This document shows, piece after piece, positions 15,833-24,377 of a DNA stretch of 64,000 nucleotides. The notes below the pieces were generated by a model that was not told where the DNA came from, did no database searches, and saw only the letters and a program-made list of their open reading frames with translations. How positions within the stretch are numbered: position 1 is the stretch's first letter; the number at the start of each line of letters is the position of its first letter. Both the position numbers and the translations under genes were made by a program. The stretch comes from Nitratireductor pacificus pht-3B (GTDB taxonomy: Bacteria > Pseudomonadota > Alphaproteobacteria > Rhizobiales > Rhizobiaceae). The stretch spans positions 186,001-250,000 of the forward strand of contig NZ_AMRM01000002.1 of NCBI RefSeq assembly GCF_000300335.1. Direction: 5' to 3'.

Positions 15833-17530
15833 TCAGGTGTGGCGGTCGCCCATCAGCGGGCGCGACAGGAGGATCACCGGCACGATGGCCGTGGCGATGA
15901 TCAGGAGGGCGGCAACCGCGCCGTCCTCCACCGCGCCGCGCGAGGCGTTCTCGTAGACATGCGTCGCCAGCGAGCGGAAACCGAACGGACGCAGCAGGAT
16001 CGTCGCCGACAGCTCCTTGACCGTATCGACGAAGACGAGGATGGCCGCCGTCAGGATGGCGGGTCTCAGCAACGGCAGCAGGATCGTCAACGCGCTCTGG
16101 TTAGCCGTCTTGCCGAGGCTGCGCGCGGCCTGGTCGAGACTGGGCGGCAGTTTCTCCATGCCCGACCGGATGGCGCTTTCGGCCAGCGCCAGGAAGCGGA
16201 TCGTGCAGGCGATGACGATCGAGGCGGCGGTGCCCGTCAGGAGAAGGCCGGTGGAGAAGCCCGCATGGTCGCGGGCCGCCTGATCGATGGCATTGTCGAT
16301 CGCGGCGAGAGACAGGAGCAGGCCGAGACCGAGGATCGTACCCGGAAGCGCGTAGCCGATGGAGGCGAGGCGCACCAGAACCAGCGTGTAGGCGGAGCGC
16401 GACACGCGCACCGCATTGAGAAGAAGCAGAGCGGCGATCACGGCGGCAATCGCGGTCGTGCCCGCCACGCTTATGCTGGTCAGCAGCGCCTGAAAAACCT
16501 GAGGGTCGGCGAACTGGTAGAGCCGCTTCGACGCGTAGCGGCCGAAGACGAAGAGCGGCACGCCGAAGCCGGAGGCGATTGGCAGAAGCAGGGCCATGGT
16601 GGCAAGCCATGCCTTCGGGCCGGAAAGCGGCGTGCGGGGCGGGCGCGCATGCATCTGTGTGCCGCGCGCATTGTGGAAGCGCTGCTTGCGGCGCGCCCAC
16701 TGCTCCACGGTCAGGAGCAGGAAGACGATGACGAGCATCAGCGCCGCGATCTGCGCCGCTCCCTCCAGGCTGCCGCGGTTGAGCCAGGTCGAATAGACCG
16801 AGAGCGTCAGCGTGCGCACGCCGAGATATTCGACGGCCCCGATGTCGTTCAGCGTTTCCATCATGACCAGCGCCAGACCGGCGATGATGGCGGGGCGGGC
16901 GACGGGCAGGAGGATGCGGAAGAAGACGCGCGCTGGGCGCGCGCCGAGCGTTCGCGCCACGTCGGCGATGTTGCGCCCCTGCATGAGGAACACGACGCGC
17001 GCGGTCAGGTAGACATAGGGGAAGGTGACGGACGTCACGACGAGCGCAGCGCCCCAGGTGGAGCGGATGTCGGGAAACCAGTAGTCGCGCGCGCTTTCGA
17101 AGCCGAAGACGGCGCGAAGGGCGGTCTGCAGGGGACCGACGTAATGGAAAAATTCGCCGAACGCGTAGGCGGACAGATAGGTGGGAACCGCGAGCGGCAG
17201 GACCAGCGCCCAGGAGATCAGCCGACGCAGGGGGAAGTCGTAGCCGACCACCAGCCAGGCAGCTCCCACGCCGGTGATGGCGGTGCCGGACGCCACAAGC
17301 CCGAGCAGCAGGAGAGTCGTGCCGAGCGACTGGGGCAGGACATAACGCAGGAGATGGGGCAGGGCTTCGCCCGATCCCGACAGCGCGACGAACAGGACTG
17401 TGGCGATGGGAAGGAAAACCGCCAGCGCGATGACCAGGCTGATGACATGGGCCGCGCCGTGGCGCTCGCCCCGGATGCGGGGGAAACGCTGTTCATCGAC
17501 GGGAGCGGTCGGCTGGACTGGAACGGTCAT
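15833..17530 (-). CDS. Fe3+ ABC transporter permease, fused two-domain (FbpB type)
   Basis: A 565-residue membrane protein made of two permease units, about 12 spans in all. Two EAA-like loops are visible: ADVARTLGARPARVFFRILLP in the first half and DQAARSLGKTANQSALTILLP in the second. This fused architecture is typical of FbpB/SfuB ferric iron permeases. It moves iron from the upstream FbpA-like binding protein across the inner membrane; no ATPase gene is adjacent, so an FbpC must be encoded elsewhere. The ATG at 17530 is chosen because the only earlier start (17584) lies inside the terminator T-run. A terminator between the two genes suggests the permease is made at lower level. Confidence 0.88.
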   Translation of the reverse strand: MTVPVQPTAPVDEQRFPRIRGERHGAAHVISLVIALAVFLPIATVLFVALSGSGEALPHLLRYVLPQSLGTTLLLLGLVASGTAITGVGAAWLVVGYDFPLRRLISWALVLPLAVPTYLSAYAFGEFFHYVGPLQTALRAVFGFESARDYWFPDIRSTWGAALVVTSVTFPYVYLTARVVFLMQGRNIADVARTLGARPARVFFRILLPVARPAIIAGLALVMMETLNDIGAVEYLGVRTLTLSVYSTWLNRGSLEGAAQIAALMLVIVFLLLTVEQWARRKQRFHNARGTQMHARPPRTPLSGPKAWLATMALLLPIASGFGVPLFVFGRYASKRLYQFADPQVFQALLTSISVAGTTAIAAVIAALLLLNAVRVSRSAYTLVLVRLASIGYALPGTILGLGLLLSLAAIDNAIDQAARDHAGFSTGLLLTGTAASIVIACTIRFLALAESAIRSGMEKLPPSLDQAARSLGKTANQSALTILLPLLRPAILTAAILVFVDTVKELSATILLRPFGFRSLATHVYENASRGAVEDGAVAALLIIATAIVPVILLSRPLMGDRHT

Positions 17531-17582
17531 GGATTCGAGCGCTGGCGGCAGGGACGCGGCCCGGCCGGCATCCGGAACATGC

Positions 17583-17612
17583 AAAAAAGCCGGACCCCCT
17601 GCGGGGTCCGGC
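17583..17612 (-). terminator. Intrinsic terminator between iron binding-protein and permease genes
   Basis: On the minus strand a 10-bp perfect stem GCCGGACCCC / GGGGTCCGGC with a 4-nt loop is followed by six T. It lies 20 bp after the binding-protein stop and 53 bp before the permease start, so most transcripts should stop here with some read-through. Confidence 0.88.
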
Positions 17613-17632
17613 CTTCGCTGTCCAAGGACGGA

Positions 17633-18691
17633 CTAGCTGGACGGACCGTCATCGAGGCCGACACGGTCGACCATCTCGGAGGCCGCCTTGCGGTACTTGG
17701 CGATGTCGGCGAGAGGCAGGCTGTCGGGCTTGATCTCACCGAACGACTTGACGGTTTCGGAAACCTTCGCGCCCGGCAGGACCGGATATTCGTGATTGGT
17801 CTCGGCGTAGATCGCCTGCGCCTCGGCGCTGGCGAGGAAGCGCATCAGCTCCAGCGCGTTCTCACGGTTCGGCGCATTCTTCGCCATGGCCATGCCGGAA
17901 ATGTTGACATGCGTGCCGCGGTCGCCGGAATTGGGGAACAGGACCTTGATGGCCTTGGCCCAGTCCTTCTGCTCCGGCTCCTTCTCATTGGTCATCATGA
18001 GGCCGACATAATAGGTGTTGCCGATGCCGAGGTCGCATTCGCCGGCAAAGATGGACTGCGCCTGGTTGCGGTCGCCGCCGTCGGGCTTGCGGGCGAGGTT
18101 CGCCTTCAGGCCCTTCATCCACTCCTCGGTCTTCTCCTCGCCATGGTGGGCGATCATCGAGGCGAACAGGGCGAGGTTGTAGTTGTGCTGGCCGCTGCGC
18201 ATGCAGATCTTGCCCTTCCACTTCGGATCGGCAAGCTCCTCATAGGTGATCGTGTCCTGCTCGACGCGGTCCTTCGAGGCGTAGATCACGCGGCCGCGCG
18301 TCGTCACGCCGAACCACTGGCCTTCCGGATCGCGGAACTCGGCCGGGATCTCGGCATTGACGGTCTCGTCATCGACGGACTGGGCGACGCCCTTTTCCTT
18401 GACGTTGATCAGGCGGCCAATATCGACCGTCAGCACCACGTCCGCGGGCGAATTGGTGCCTTCCGCGGCGATACGGTCCTCGAGGCCCTTGTCGAGGAAC
18501 AGCACCTCGGTCTTGATGCCCGTCTTGGCGGTGAACGCGTCGAGCAGGGGCTGGATCAGGGCGGGCTGGCGGTAGGAATAGATGTTGACCGTGCCTTCGG
18601 CCTGTGCGGCGGGCAGGGTGGCGGTGAACGCGCCGGCGATAGCGAGCGCGGCGATGCCGGCTTTCGCGGCGTTGATTTTCTTGGCAAACAT
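17633..18691 (-). CDS. Fe3+ ABC transporter periplasmic binding protein (FbpA/AfuA type)
   Basis: A 352-residue secreted protein starting MFAKKINAAKAG, with a signal peptide cut near AAQA-EGTV. The mature start VNIYSYRQPALIQPLLDAF, 'SPADVVLTVDIGRL' and 'GECDLGIGNTYYVGLMM' (with the ferric-site tyrosine pair YY) are typical of the FbpA class of ferric iron binding proteins. It captures Fe3+ in the periplasm. CCAGGAGACCATC before the ATG is a strong ribosome-binding site and excludes an upstream in-frame ATG. An Irr-like palindrome lies about 120 bp upstream. The gene is first in the transcript and is followed by a terminator before the permease gene. Confidence 0.9.
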   Translation of the reverse strand: MFAKKINAAKAGIAALAIAGAFTATLPAAQAEGTVNIYSYRQPALIQPLLDAFTAKTGIKTEVLFLDKGLEDRIAAEGTNSPADVVLTVDIGRLINVKEKGVAQSVDDETVNAEIPAEFRDPEGQWFGVTTRGRVIYASKDRVEQDTITYEELADPKWKGKICMRSGQHNYNLALFASMIAHHGEEKTEEWMKGLKANLARKPDGGDRNQAQSIFAGECDLGIGNTYYVGLMMTNEKEPEQKDWAKAIKVLFPNSGDRGTHVNISGMAMAKNAPNRENALELMRFLASAEAQAIYAETNHEYPVLPGAKVSETVKSFGEIKPDSLPLADIAKYRKAASEMVDRVGLDDGPSS

Positions 18692-18812
18692 GATGGTCTC
18701 CTGGCCTGTGGGATTAAAAGTCCCATGGAAAGAGCTGCGGTGGTCTGGCCCCAGCATCACTCCTTTTGAGAAATAATTCCAAAAACGTCAAGGGAAACGC
18801 AAGCAATATCAG

Positions 18813-18835
18813 TAGTTTAGAGGAATTCTAAACTA
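18813..18835. promoter_or_regulatory. Irr-type iron control element (ICE box)
   Basis: Perfect 9-bp inverted repeat with arms TAGTTTAGA (18813-18821) and TCTAAACTA (18827-18835) around five bases. The core TTTAGA...TCTAAA agrees with the ICE motif bound by the rhizobial iron regulator Irr, as recalled from published rhizobial regulons. It is about 120 bp upstream of the iron binding-protein start. On the minus strand a possible promoter (TTGCGT, 18 bp, AATTAT) lies downstream of it, so the box would sit just upstream of -35, a position that suits activation. Confidence 0.7.
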
Positions 18836-18872
18836 AGGAGCTCATCTTTAGAGCCTTGCGTCCTGCGAGCCG

Positions 18873-21800
18873 TCAGTCGGCCAGAACCCGCGTCGGCGGG
18901 AAGGTGACCTCGACCAGCGTGCCCTCGCCGGGCACGGAGCTGATCGCGAAGGAGGCGCGGTTGGCTTCCACCATTGCCCGTGTGAGCGGCAGCCCAAGCC
19001 CGGTTCCTTCGCCGCGCTTGCGCTTCAAGCTGTTGATTTGCTTGAAGGGTTTCAGGGCCTCGTCGATCTCGGCCGGGCTCATGCCGATGCCTGTGTCGCG
19101 CACGCGCATGACCACGGAACCGTCATGGCCATAGGCCGTGGAGACGATCACCTGGCCGCCCGCCGCCGTATAGCGGGTCGCATTGGACAGGAGGTTGAGG
19201 GCGATCTGCCGCACGCTCCTGGGGTCGGCCACGACGTCCGGCAGGTTGGAGGCGAAACTGGAGCGGATGATGACCCGCTCGCGATTGGCCTGCGGCTGCA
19301 TCATCGCCACCGTCTGCCCCAGCACGTCGTTCAGCGGCACCGCCTCGTAGTGCATCTCCTGTTCGCCGGCCTCGATCTTCGAGATGTCGAGGAGGTCGTT
19401 GACCAGGTCCAGCACATGGTTGCCCGAGCGGTTGATGTCGCGCAGGTAGTCGCGATACCGGTCGTTGCCGATCGGGCCGAACTTCTCGTCGATCATCAGT
19501 TCCGAGAAGCCGATGATGGCGTTGAGAGGCGTGCGGATCTCGTGGCTGACGCGGGCGAGGAACTCCGTCTTCTGCGAGGAGGCGCGTTCGGCTTCGGCGC
19601 GCGCCTGGGTCAGCTCCTCGGCGGCCCGCTTCCACTGGGTGATGTCGCGCAGCACGGCGCAGAAGCCGCTCTGGCGCGGCAGGCGGCCGATCGTCATGAA
19701 CAGGGGGATGAAGCGCCCCTGCGCTTCGCGGCCGATCACCTCCAGCCCATCATTGAGGACGCTGGCCACGCCATTGTCGGACAGGCCGTTCAGGTGCTCC
19801 TGCACGGCGCGCTGGCTTTCGATGGCGAAGAGGGCGGTGAACGGCTTGCCGACCACGTCCGCGCTGTCGAAGCCGAACAGGGCTTCCGCCGGGGCGTTGG
19901 CCGAGCGCACCGTTCCGTCATTGTCGATGATCGCGACCCCGTCGGTCGCCGTATCGACGATGGCGCGCATCTCCGCCAGATGCATCTCCAGTTCGGCCGT
20001 CTCCACATTGTCGCGGGCGGCGGCCGGCCATTTTCCTTCCTCGCGGTCGTCGGCGCCCATGTCGGGCGTCTGCGCCACTGCCGCGGCTTCGCGGGCGGGC
20101 TGCGGGGTCTCGCTGCGGCTCAGCGCCAGCAGCAGGGCCTTGCCCTGTCCCCACGGCACCGACTGCAGATGCGCGTGGACGTCGATCAGCATGCCGTCGG
20201 CGGTCTTCATGGAGACGCCATGCGGGCCTCCCGCCGGGGAGGGCGCATCGGGGAAGAGGACATCGAGACCGCCGCGCTCGTGGAGGTCGGCGAGCGTGGG
20301 GTAGCCCGTCAGGTCGAAGAAGGCCTGGTTCGCGTAGTGCAGGACATCGCCGGCGTGAATAAGGATCGGCAGGGGCAGGTGGGTGAGAAGCGTCGTGTCG
20401 GCGGCGGCAGTCCGGCTGCCGGGCGTCGCTCCGTGAAAGGCGGACGGCAGGAACGCCGGCTTAGGCGTAATGCCGGAAAGCGTCTGCAACGCATCCGGGG
20501 AGGCGGGAGCGTCATGCGGCGCTTCGGTCCCGACGGGCTCTCCGCCGTCATCGTCGGCGACCGAGGCTTGCAAGTCGGGTTCCACGGCGGCATCCCGTGC
20601 GGGATCGTCGATCGCCTCCGAGGCATCTGAGGCGTCCGTGGCGGAAGCCGCCGCATCGTGCTCCCCGACCGCTTCTGTCCGGGACGCATCGTCGGCTTCA
20701 AGCGTCTCGTCGGGTGAGCGATCCTCCGGCGCGGCTTCGGCTTGTGCCGCCGCATCGTCGCCGCTGTCGCGCCGCAGCCGGTCGCCGATCTCGAGAAAGG
20801 CGATCTGCTCCGTCGGCGTCAGGGCGCCATCCTTCTGCGGGCCGCGATGTTCGGCAAGCCGGATGACCTTGTCGCTTTCCCGGCGTCCCGGCATCGCGCT
20901 GATCGACAGGGCCGGCTTTTCCTCGGCTGCCGGCGTGTCTGCCTCGGCGGGAAGCGGGGCCTCCGGCGCTTCAACGTTATGGTCGGCTGCCCCGGATGGA
21001 GCGCGGGGTGGCGGCATGGCCGCGCCGGGTGTCAAGACGAGACCGATCCCCTCCGGGTCGGTCACGGCGTCGCCCATGCGGGCGAGGCCGAACCCGTGAA
21101 AACCCTCGAACACGCGGCCGCGTCCATAGATCGGCAGCGCCGCCAGATCGACGGGCACCTTCTGGTTCGTGCCGGCCAGCGGCCAGAGGACGGTCCGGCC
21201 CGACCAGGTGTCACGACGCTCCAGAAGGGCGGAGATGCGGCCGTCCGGGTCGAGACCGAACGCGTTGGAAACCTCGCGGAAGCGTCGTCCCATCACATCG
21301 GCGGCAGCGGGTCCGACCGCCTCGGCGAAGGCATCGGACAGGGCCGTGAAACGGCCTTCGGCGTCCGTCCGCCAGGCAAAGCGAACCGTCCCGGACGGTC
21401 TGGGAGCCGCCGCCTCCGTGACGGTGGTGTCGGCCGAGGCGTCGGCTTCGATGCCGTGTTCATCCTGCGCGTCGGGCCCAGAGCGTTCGGTGGCGGTTTC
21501 TTCCGGCAGCAGGTCCGGCGCATCCTCGCCTGCCTCCTCCGGTTCATCCGGACCCGGCTCGCTGGCAAGGGTCGCCGGTGCCGGATCGGCCTCCCGTTCG
21601 GCCGCCGTGGCGGGCGGCAGGTCCTGCGGCGCGTATTGCGGCGCATCGTTCTGCTCGTCGACGACGATCAGCAGGTGCATGGCCGGGGCGTCCGTCAGCC
21701 GCGCGAAGGCGGCGGGCAGGCGGCGCGGCGAGCCGTCGACGACGCGCTTGACCAGCCGGTCGGCCTCGTCGCGGACCTCGGCCACCAGCGTGACGAGTGT

Positions 21801-22301
21801 TTCCGTTGCGATGCCAAGGCCGCCGAAGCCGCTGGACGCGGCAGCGACCTGTCCTTCGCCGTCGATCAGCGCTGCGAACTGGCCGGCGGCATCGAAGCCC
21901 TGCACGGCTGCGGCGGCGCGGAAATCGTCGTCCTGCATGCGCGTCGAAGACGCGGTGCGGGCAAGCAGGATGGCGCGCTCGCCATCGGGCAGGTCGACGG
22001 TGCCCACATGCAGCGTGACGATGCCGCGTCCGAGGCGCAGGGCGATCGTTCTGTCCGTATCGAGGTCGGGAAAGCCTGGAGTGGCGGCGATCTGCCTACG
22101 CGCCGCGACCGGAAGAACGGGCTCAGCACCGATCGCCGCTTCGATGCTGTCGTGGCCGAACAGCGCCGCGCCCGCTCCATTGGCCCAGATCACCACGTCG
22201 AGGCCGGTGGACAGGATCGCCAGCGCATCGCCCGCCGCGAAACGTTCCCGCACCCGGTCCAGCACCGCGATATCAACGAAGGAGTAGGAAACTGATGCCA
22301 T
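18873..22301 (-). CDS. Large cytoplasmic PAS-domain sensor histidine kinase (PdhS-like)
   Basis: A 1142-residue protein without membrane spans. The N-terminal 200 residues look PAS-like. A long acidic, alanine-rich low-complexity linker follows, then a PAS domain near 640-730 (HAGDVLHYANQAFFDLTGY), another near 770-890 (DGVAIIDNDGTVRSANAPAE), a coiled coil, and the HisKA domain with H920 in SHEIRTPLNAIIGFSELM. The HATPase has NLLSNATRY (N box), DTGIGM and GEGTGLGLPL (G boxes). The kinase core resembles PleC/DivJ/PdhS cell-cycle kinases that control DivK in alphaproteobacteria; size, lack of spans and PAS layout fit Brucella PdhS best. No response regulator is adjacent. The stop lies close to the iron gene promoter. 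The start lacks a strong ribosome-binding site. Confidence 0.85.
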   Translation of the reverse strand: MASVSYSFVDIAVLDRVRERFAAGDALAILSTGLDVVIWANGAGAALFGHDSIEAAIGAEPVLPVAARRQIAATPGFPDLDTDRTIALRLGRGIVTLHVGTVDLPDGERAILLARTASSTRMQDDDFRAAAAVQGFDAAGQFAALIDGEGQVAAASSGFGGLGIATETLVTLVAEVRDEADRLVKRVVDGSPRRLPAAFARLTDAPAMHLLIVVDEQNDAPQYAPQDLPPATAAEREADPAPATLASEPGPDEPEEAGEDAPDLLPEETATERSGPDAQDEHGIEADASADTTVTEAAAPRPSGTVRFAWRTDAEGRFTALSDAFAEAVGPAAADVMGRRFREVSNAFGLDPDGRISALLERRDTWSGRTVLWPLAGTNQKVPVDLAALPIYGRGRVFEGFHGFGLARMGDAVTDPEGIGLVLTPGAAMPPPRAPSGAADHNVEAPEAPLPAEADTPAAEEKPALSISAMPGRRESDKVIRLAEHRGPQKDGALTPTEQIAFLEIGDRLRRDSGDDAAAQAEAAPEDRSPDETLEADDASRTEAVGEHDAAASATDASDASEAIDDPARDAAVEPDLQASVADDDGGEPVGTEAPHDAPASPDALQTLSGITPKPAFLPSAFHGATPGSRTAAADTTLLTHLPLPILIHAGDVLHYANQAFFDLTGYPTLADLHERGGLDVLFPDAPSPAGGPHGVSMKTADGMLIDVHAHLQSVPWGQGKALLLALSRSETPQPAREAAAVAQTPDMGADDREEGKWPAAARDNVETAELEMHLAEMRAIVDTATDGVAIIDNDGTVRSANAPAEALFGFDSADVVGKPFTALFAIESQRAVQEHLNGLSDNGVASVLNDGLEVIGREAQGRFIPLFMTIGRLPRQSGFCAVLRDITQWKRAAEELTQARAEAERASSQKTEFLARVSHEIRTPLNAIIGFSELMIDEKFGPIGNDRYRDYLRDINRSGNHVLDLVNDLLDISKIEAGEQEMHYEAVPLNDVLGQTVAMMQPQANRERVIIRSSFASNLPDVVADPRSVRQIALNLLSNATRYTAAGGQVIVSTAYGHDGSVVMRVRDTGIGMSPAEIDEALKPFKQINSLKRKRGEGTGLGLPLTRAMVEANRASFAISSVPGEGTLVEVTFPPTRVLAD

Positions 22302-22529
22302 TCAAACGAGCCAAAAGACCATTGCTGTACGCGCTTGCCCGGCGCTGCCGCTGCCCGGGCGGTGAGCTGTGGGTTCAAACGGCATCGGACCGCCATCCGC
22401 ACCGCGCCGGCGGCTCCCGACATCGACATTAACACATCATTAATAAAAGCATGTCCCGGCCCGGTCCACAAACACCTGTCGCGCTGACGTGGAATCTCGG
22501 TGATTGGTTAATCGCAACAGCGATTTATG

Positions 22530-22576
22530 CTGCGATGCAATAAAATGTTGCAATGCACAATGAGCTGTACTATATG
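22530..22576 (+). promoter_or_regulatory. Phasin promoter with two PhaR-like operator sites
   Basis: Direct near-repeats CTGCGATGCA (22530-22539) and TTGCAATGCA (22548-22557) are 18 bp apart. The second overlaps a -35 hexamer TTGCAA (22548-22553), which is 17 bp from a -10 TATATG (22571-22576). PhaR repressors of phasin genes bind TGC/GCA-rich repeats, so repression by blocking -35 is a natural reading. The rest of the 22302-22649 gap shows no gene. Confidence 0.6.
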
Positions 22577-22649
22577 GGGTGCATAGATTGTTGGGCGGAT
22601 CCAGCGTGCAGCGCACTCCGCCGTCACCACCATCCAAAGGATCGCGGCT

Positions 22650-23105
22650 ATGACCAAGACCAATCAGAAAGACACCGAGAGCGTTGAGTTCCCGTCCTTC
22701 GATGCGACTCAGGCCAGCGAACAGTTCCGCGCTTTCGCCGAGAAGAGCACCGAGCAGACCAAGGAAGTCTACGCCCGCATGAAGGCTGGTGCCGAAGACG
22801 CCCAGAAGGCGATCGAGGCGACTTTCGAAAATGCGAAGACTGCCGGCAACGAGTTCACCAGCAAGTCGATCGCCGTTCTGCGCGAGGGCGCCGAGGCCAA
22901 TCTGGCCCATATCGAGGCACTCGCCGGCGCGCGTTCCTTCGCTGACCTGATCGAGATGCAGAGCACCTTCATGCGCAAGCGCATGGAAGTCGCCGTCGAC
23001 CAGATGAAGGATTTCCAGGTCACCTCGCAGAAGTCCGCCGAGACGCTTGCGAAGCCGATGAAGGACGTCTTCGAGAAGGCCGTCAAGGAACTTCGCGTCG
23101 CCTGA
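22650..23105 (+). CDS. Phasin (polyhydroxyalkanoate granule-associated protein)
   Basis: A 151-residue, highly charged, almost wholly alpha-helical protein without signal peptide or membrane span. 'FRAFAEKSTEQTKEVYARMKAGAEDAQKAIEATFENAKTAG' is split here only for description: the amphipathic helices and the 'SFADLIEMQSTFMRKRMEVAVDQMKDF' region are diagnostic for alphaproteobacterial phasin_2 proteins. Phasins coat PHB granules and control their size. AAAGGA precedes the ATG at a good distance. It is monocistronic with its own promoter, PhaR-like sites and terminator. Confidence 0.9.
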   Translation: MTKTNQKDTESVEFPSFDATQASEQFRAFAEKSTEQTKEVYARMKAGAEDAQKAIEATFENAKTAGNEFTSKSIAVLREGAEANLAHIEALAGARSFADLIEMQSTFMRKRMEVAVDQMKDFQVTSQKSAETLAKPMKDVFEKAVKELRVA

Positions 23106-23206
23106 GGAATTAGAGTCCGATCAGACAGGAATACCTGGCGGCGAATCCTCCTCCCATCGCTGCCAGGGACGGGCCGAAACCTCCTCCCTTCGGCCCACCA
23201 AGGAAA

Positions 23207-23235
23207 GACCGGGTCCTCCCCCCGGTCTTTTTTTT
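23207..23235 (+). terminator. Intrinsic terminator of the phasin gene
   Basis: Stem GACCGGG (23207-23213) with CCCGGTC (23221-23227), a 7-nt loop and eight T. A further GC hairpin (GGGCCGAA / TTCGGCCC, about 23170-23196) lies just upstream. Confidence 0.88.
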
Positions 23236-23350
23236 GTTTCCCCGGTCATTTTTGTTTGGGTGCCGCTTTTGTTTTTGCCGGGGCCCTTGTTTTGGCTTGA
23301 AAAGGCATCGGTTTGCCCGTATTGACGCCTACGCCAGTCGATGGTCGCGT

Positions 23351-23427
23351 GCGGTTGTAGCTCAGTTGGTTAGAGCGCAGGATTGTGGCTCCTGAGGTCG
23401 GTGGTTCGAATCCACCCAACCGTACCA
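23351..23427 (+). tRNA. tRNA-His (anticodon GTG), CCA encoded
   Basis: A cloverleaf folds with acceptor GCGGTTG / CAACCGT, D-loop TAGCTCAGTTGGTTAGAGC, anticodon stem AGGAT-TGTGG-CTCCT region with GTG, and T-loop GGTTCGAATCC. Discriminator A73 and a genomic T at position -1 mean the usual extra G-1 and C73 of bacterial tRNA-His are absent, and pair 1:72 is G-U. This is the atypical alphaproteobacterial tRNA-His class. Confidence 0.95.
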
Positions 23428-23559
23428 TTCCCAAGCTCAGCGATTCTCCGAACTTCCGCCGCCTGTGCCGCCCATGCGCAATGGCTTGATCGCTCCAGCT
23501 TGTCGTGTCATGCACGACAACGACAACGCTATCTGTGACGGCTTTGTAGTCGAGGGGGC

Positions 23560-24285
23560 ATGGACAGGCGCAAGCAAGGTGCGGCCAGTGCCGGGAAGGA
23601 CAGGATCGCGGTCATAAGGGGGTTGTCCTCGAACGAGGAGGCCATCTACAGGATTCGTGAGCTCTACGACATCGCGAACGTGACGATCCGGCTCGCCAAG
23701 ACTGAACTTGGACTGTTCGACATTCCCTATCTTCGGACCACTTACTCGCCTGAATGGGTCGCCCATCAGCTGACGAAGGGCTATATCGGCGGCGATGCAG
23801 TGGTGGTCGCCGGCTTCTCGACGGATGTCCCTTTCTTCTGGTCCGATCTGACGCGGACACCGGCCTGGGACCAGATCATGCGGGACGCCATGCGCGCCGG
23901 CGTCGGGCCTGAAGGCTATTCTATCCCGGTGATCGACGACGTCGGCCGCCGCTCGCTCGTCTCGCTCAACACGTTCATGCCCGTTGCCGACTGGAAGGAC
24001 TATGTCCGTTCGGTCGAAGGCGAACTGCTGACGGTTGCCCGCATTCTGCATGACCGGGCCATAGAGGAAGCCGGTTTCACATTCGTTCCCAAACTCGGCC
24101 CGAGAGAACTGGAGTGCCTGACCTGGGTTGCACGCGGCAATGAAGCCGGCGCCATCGCCGAACGCCTGTCGCTCTCCGAACACACGGTGCGCAGCTACCT
24201 GAAGGCGGCGCGCCAGAAGCTCGCATGCCGCACGCTTTCGCAGGCCGTCAGCAAGGCCCTGTCGCTGAGGCTGATCAAGGTCTGA
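23560..24285 (+). CDS. LuxR-family regulator with autoinducer-binding-like domain (LuxR solo)
   Basis: A 241-residue protein. The N-terminal domain (about 25-160) carries the autoinducer-binding pattern YSPEWVAHQLTKGYIGGDAVV and FFWSDL, with tryptophan and aspartate at conserved spots. The C-terminal GerE-type HTH (about 175-235) reads LGPRELECLTWVARGNEAGAIAERLSLSEHTVRSYL. Such proteins bind acyl-homoserine lactones or other small molecules and act on transcription. No LuxI synthase gene is visible in the window, so this looks like a solo or orphan receptor. It follows tRNA-His by 132 bp. A small ORF of unknown role follows at 24378. Confidence 0.88.
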   Translation: MDRRKQGAASAGKDRIAVIRGLSSNEEAIYRIRELYDIANVTIRLAKTELGLFDIPYLRTTYSPEWVAHQLTKGYIGGDAVVVAGFSTDVPFFWSDLTRTPAWDQIMRDAMRAGVGPEGYSIPVIDDVGRRSLVSLNTFMPVADWKDYVRSVEGELLTVARILHDRAIEEAGFTFVPKLGPRELECLTWVARGNEAGAIAERLSLSEHTVRSYLKAARQKLACRTLSQAVSKALSLRLIKV

Positions 24286-24377
24286 CCCCCTCAGATTGGG
24301 GTGCCCGGATGGGTGATTGTTCGGAGTTCCCGTTTCCAGCAATCTACCGCCCTTCTTTTTCAATGAGGGCGGGTTTG

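Noticed and set aside
15743-18769. Plus-strand frame of about 1000 codons
   Set aside because: It runs antisense through the whole iron importer and its terminator, with a composition typical of high-GC shadow frames.
23246-23515. Minus-strand open frame with 'GGFEPPTSGATILRSNQLSYNR'
   Set aside because: It is the antisense translation of tRNA-His, a well-known false protein seen beside many tRNAs.
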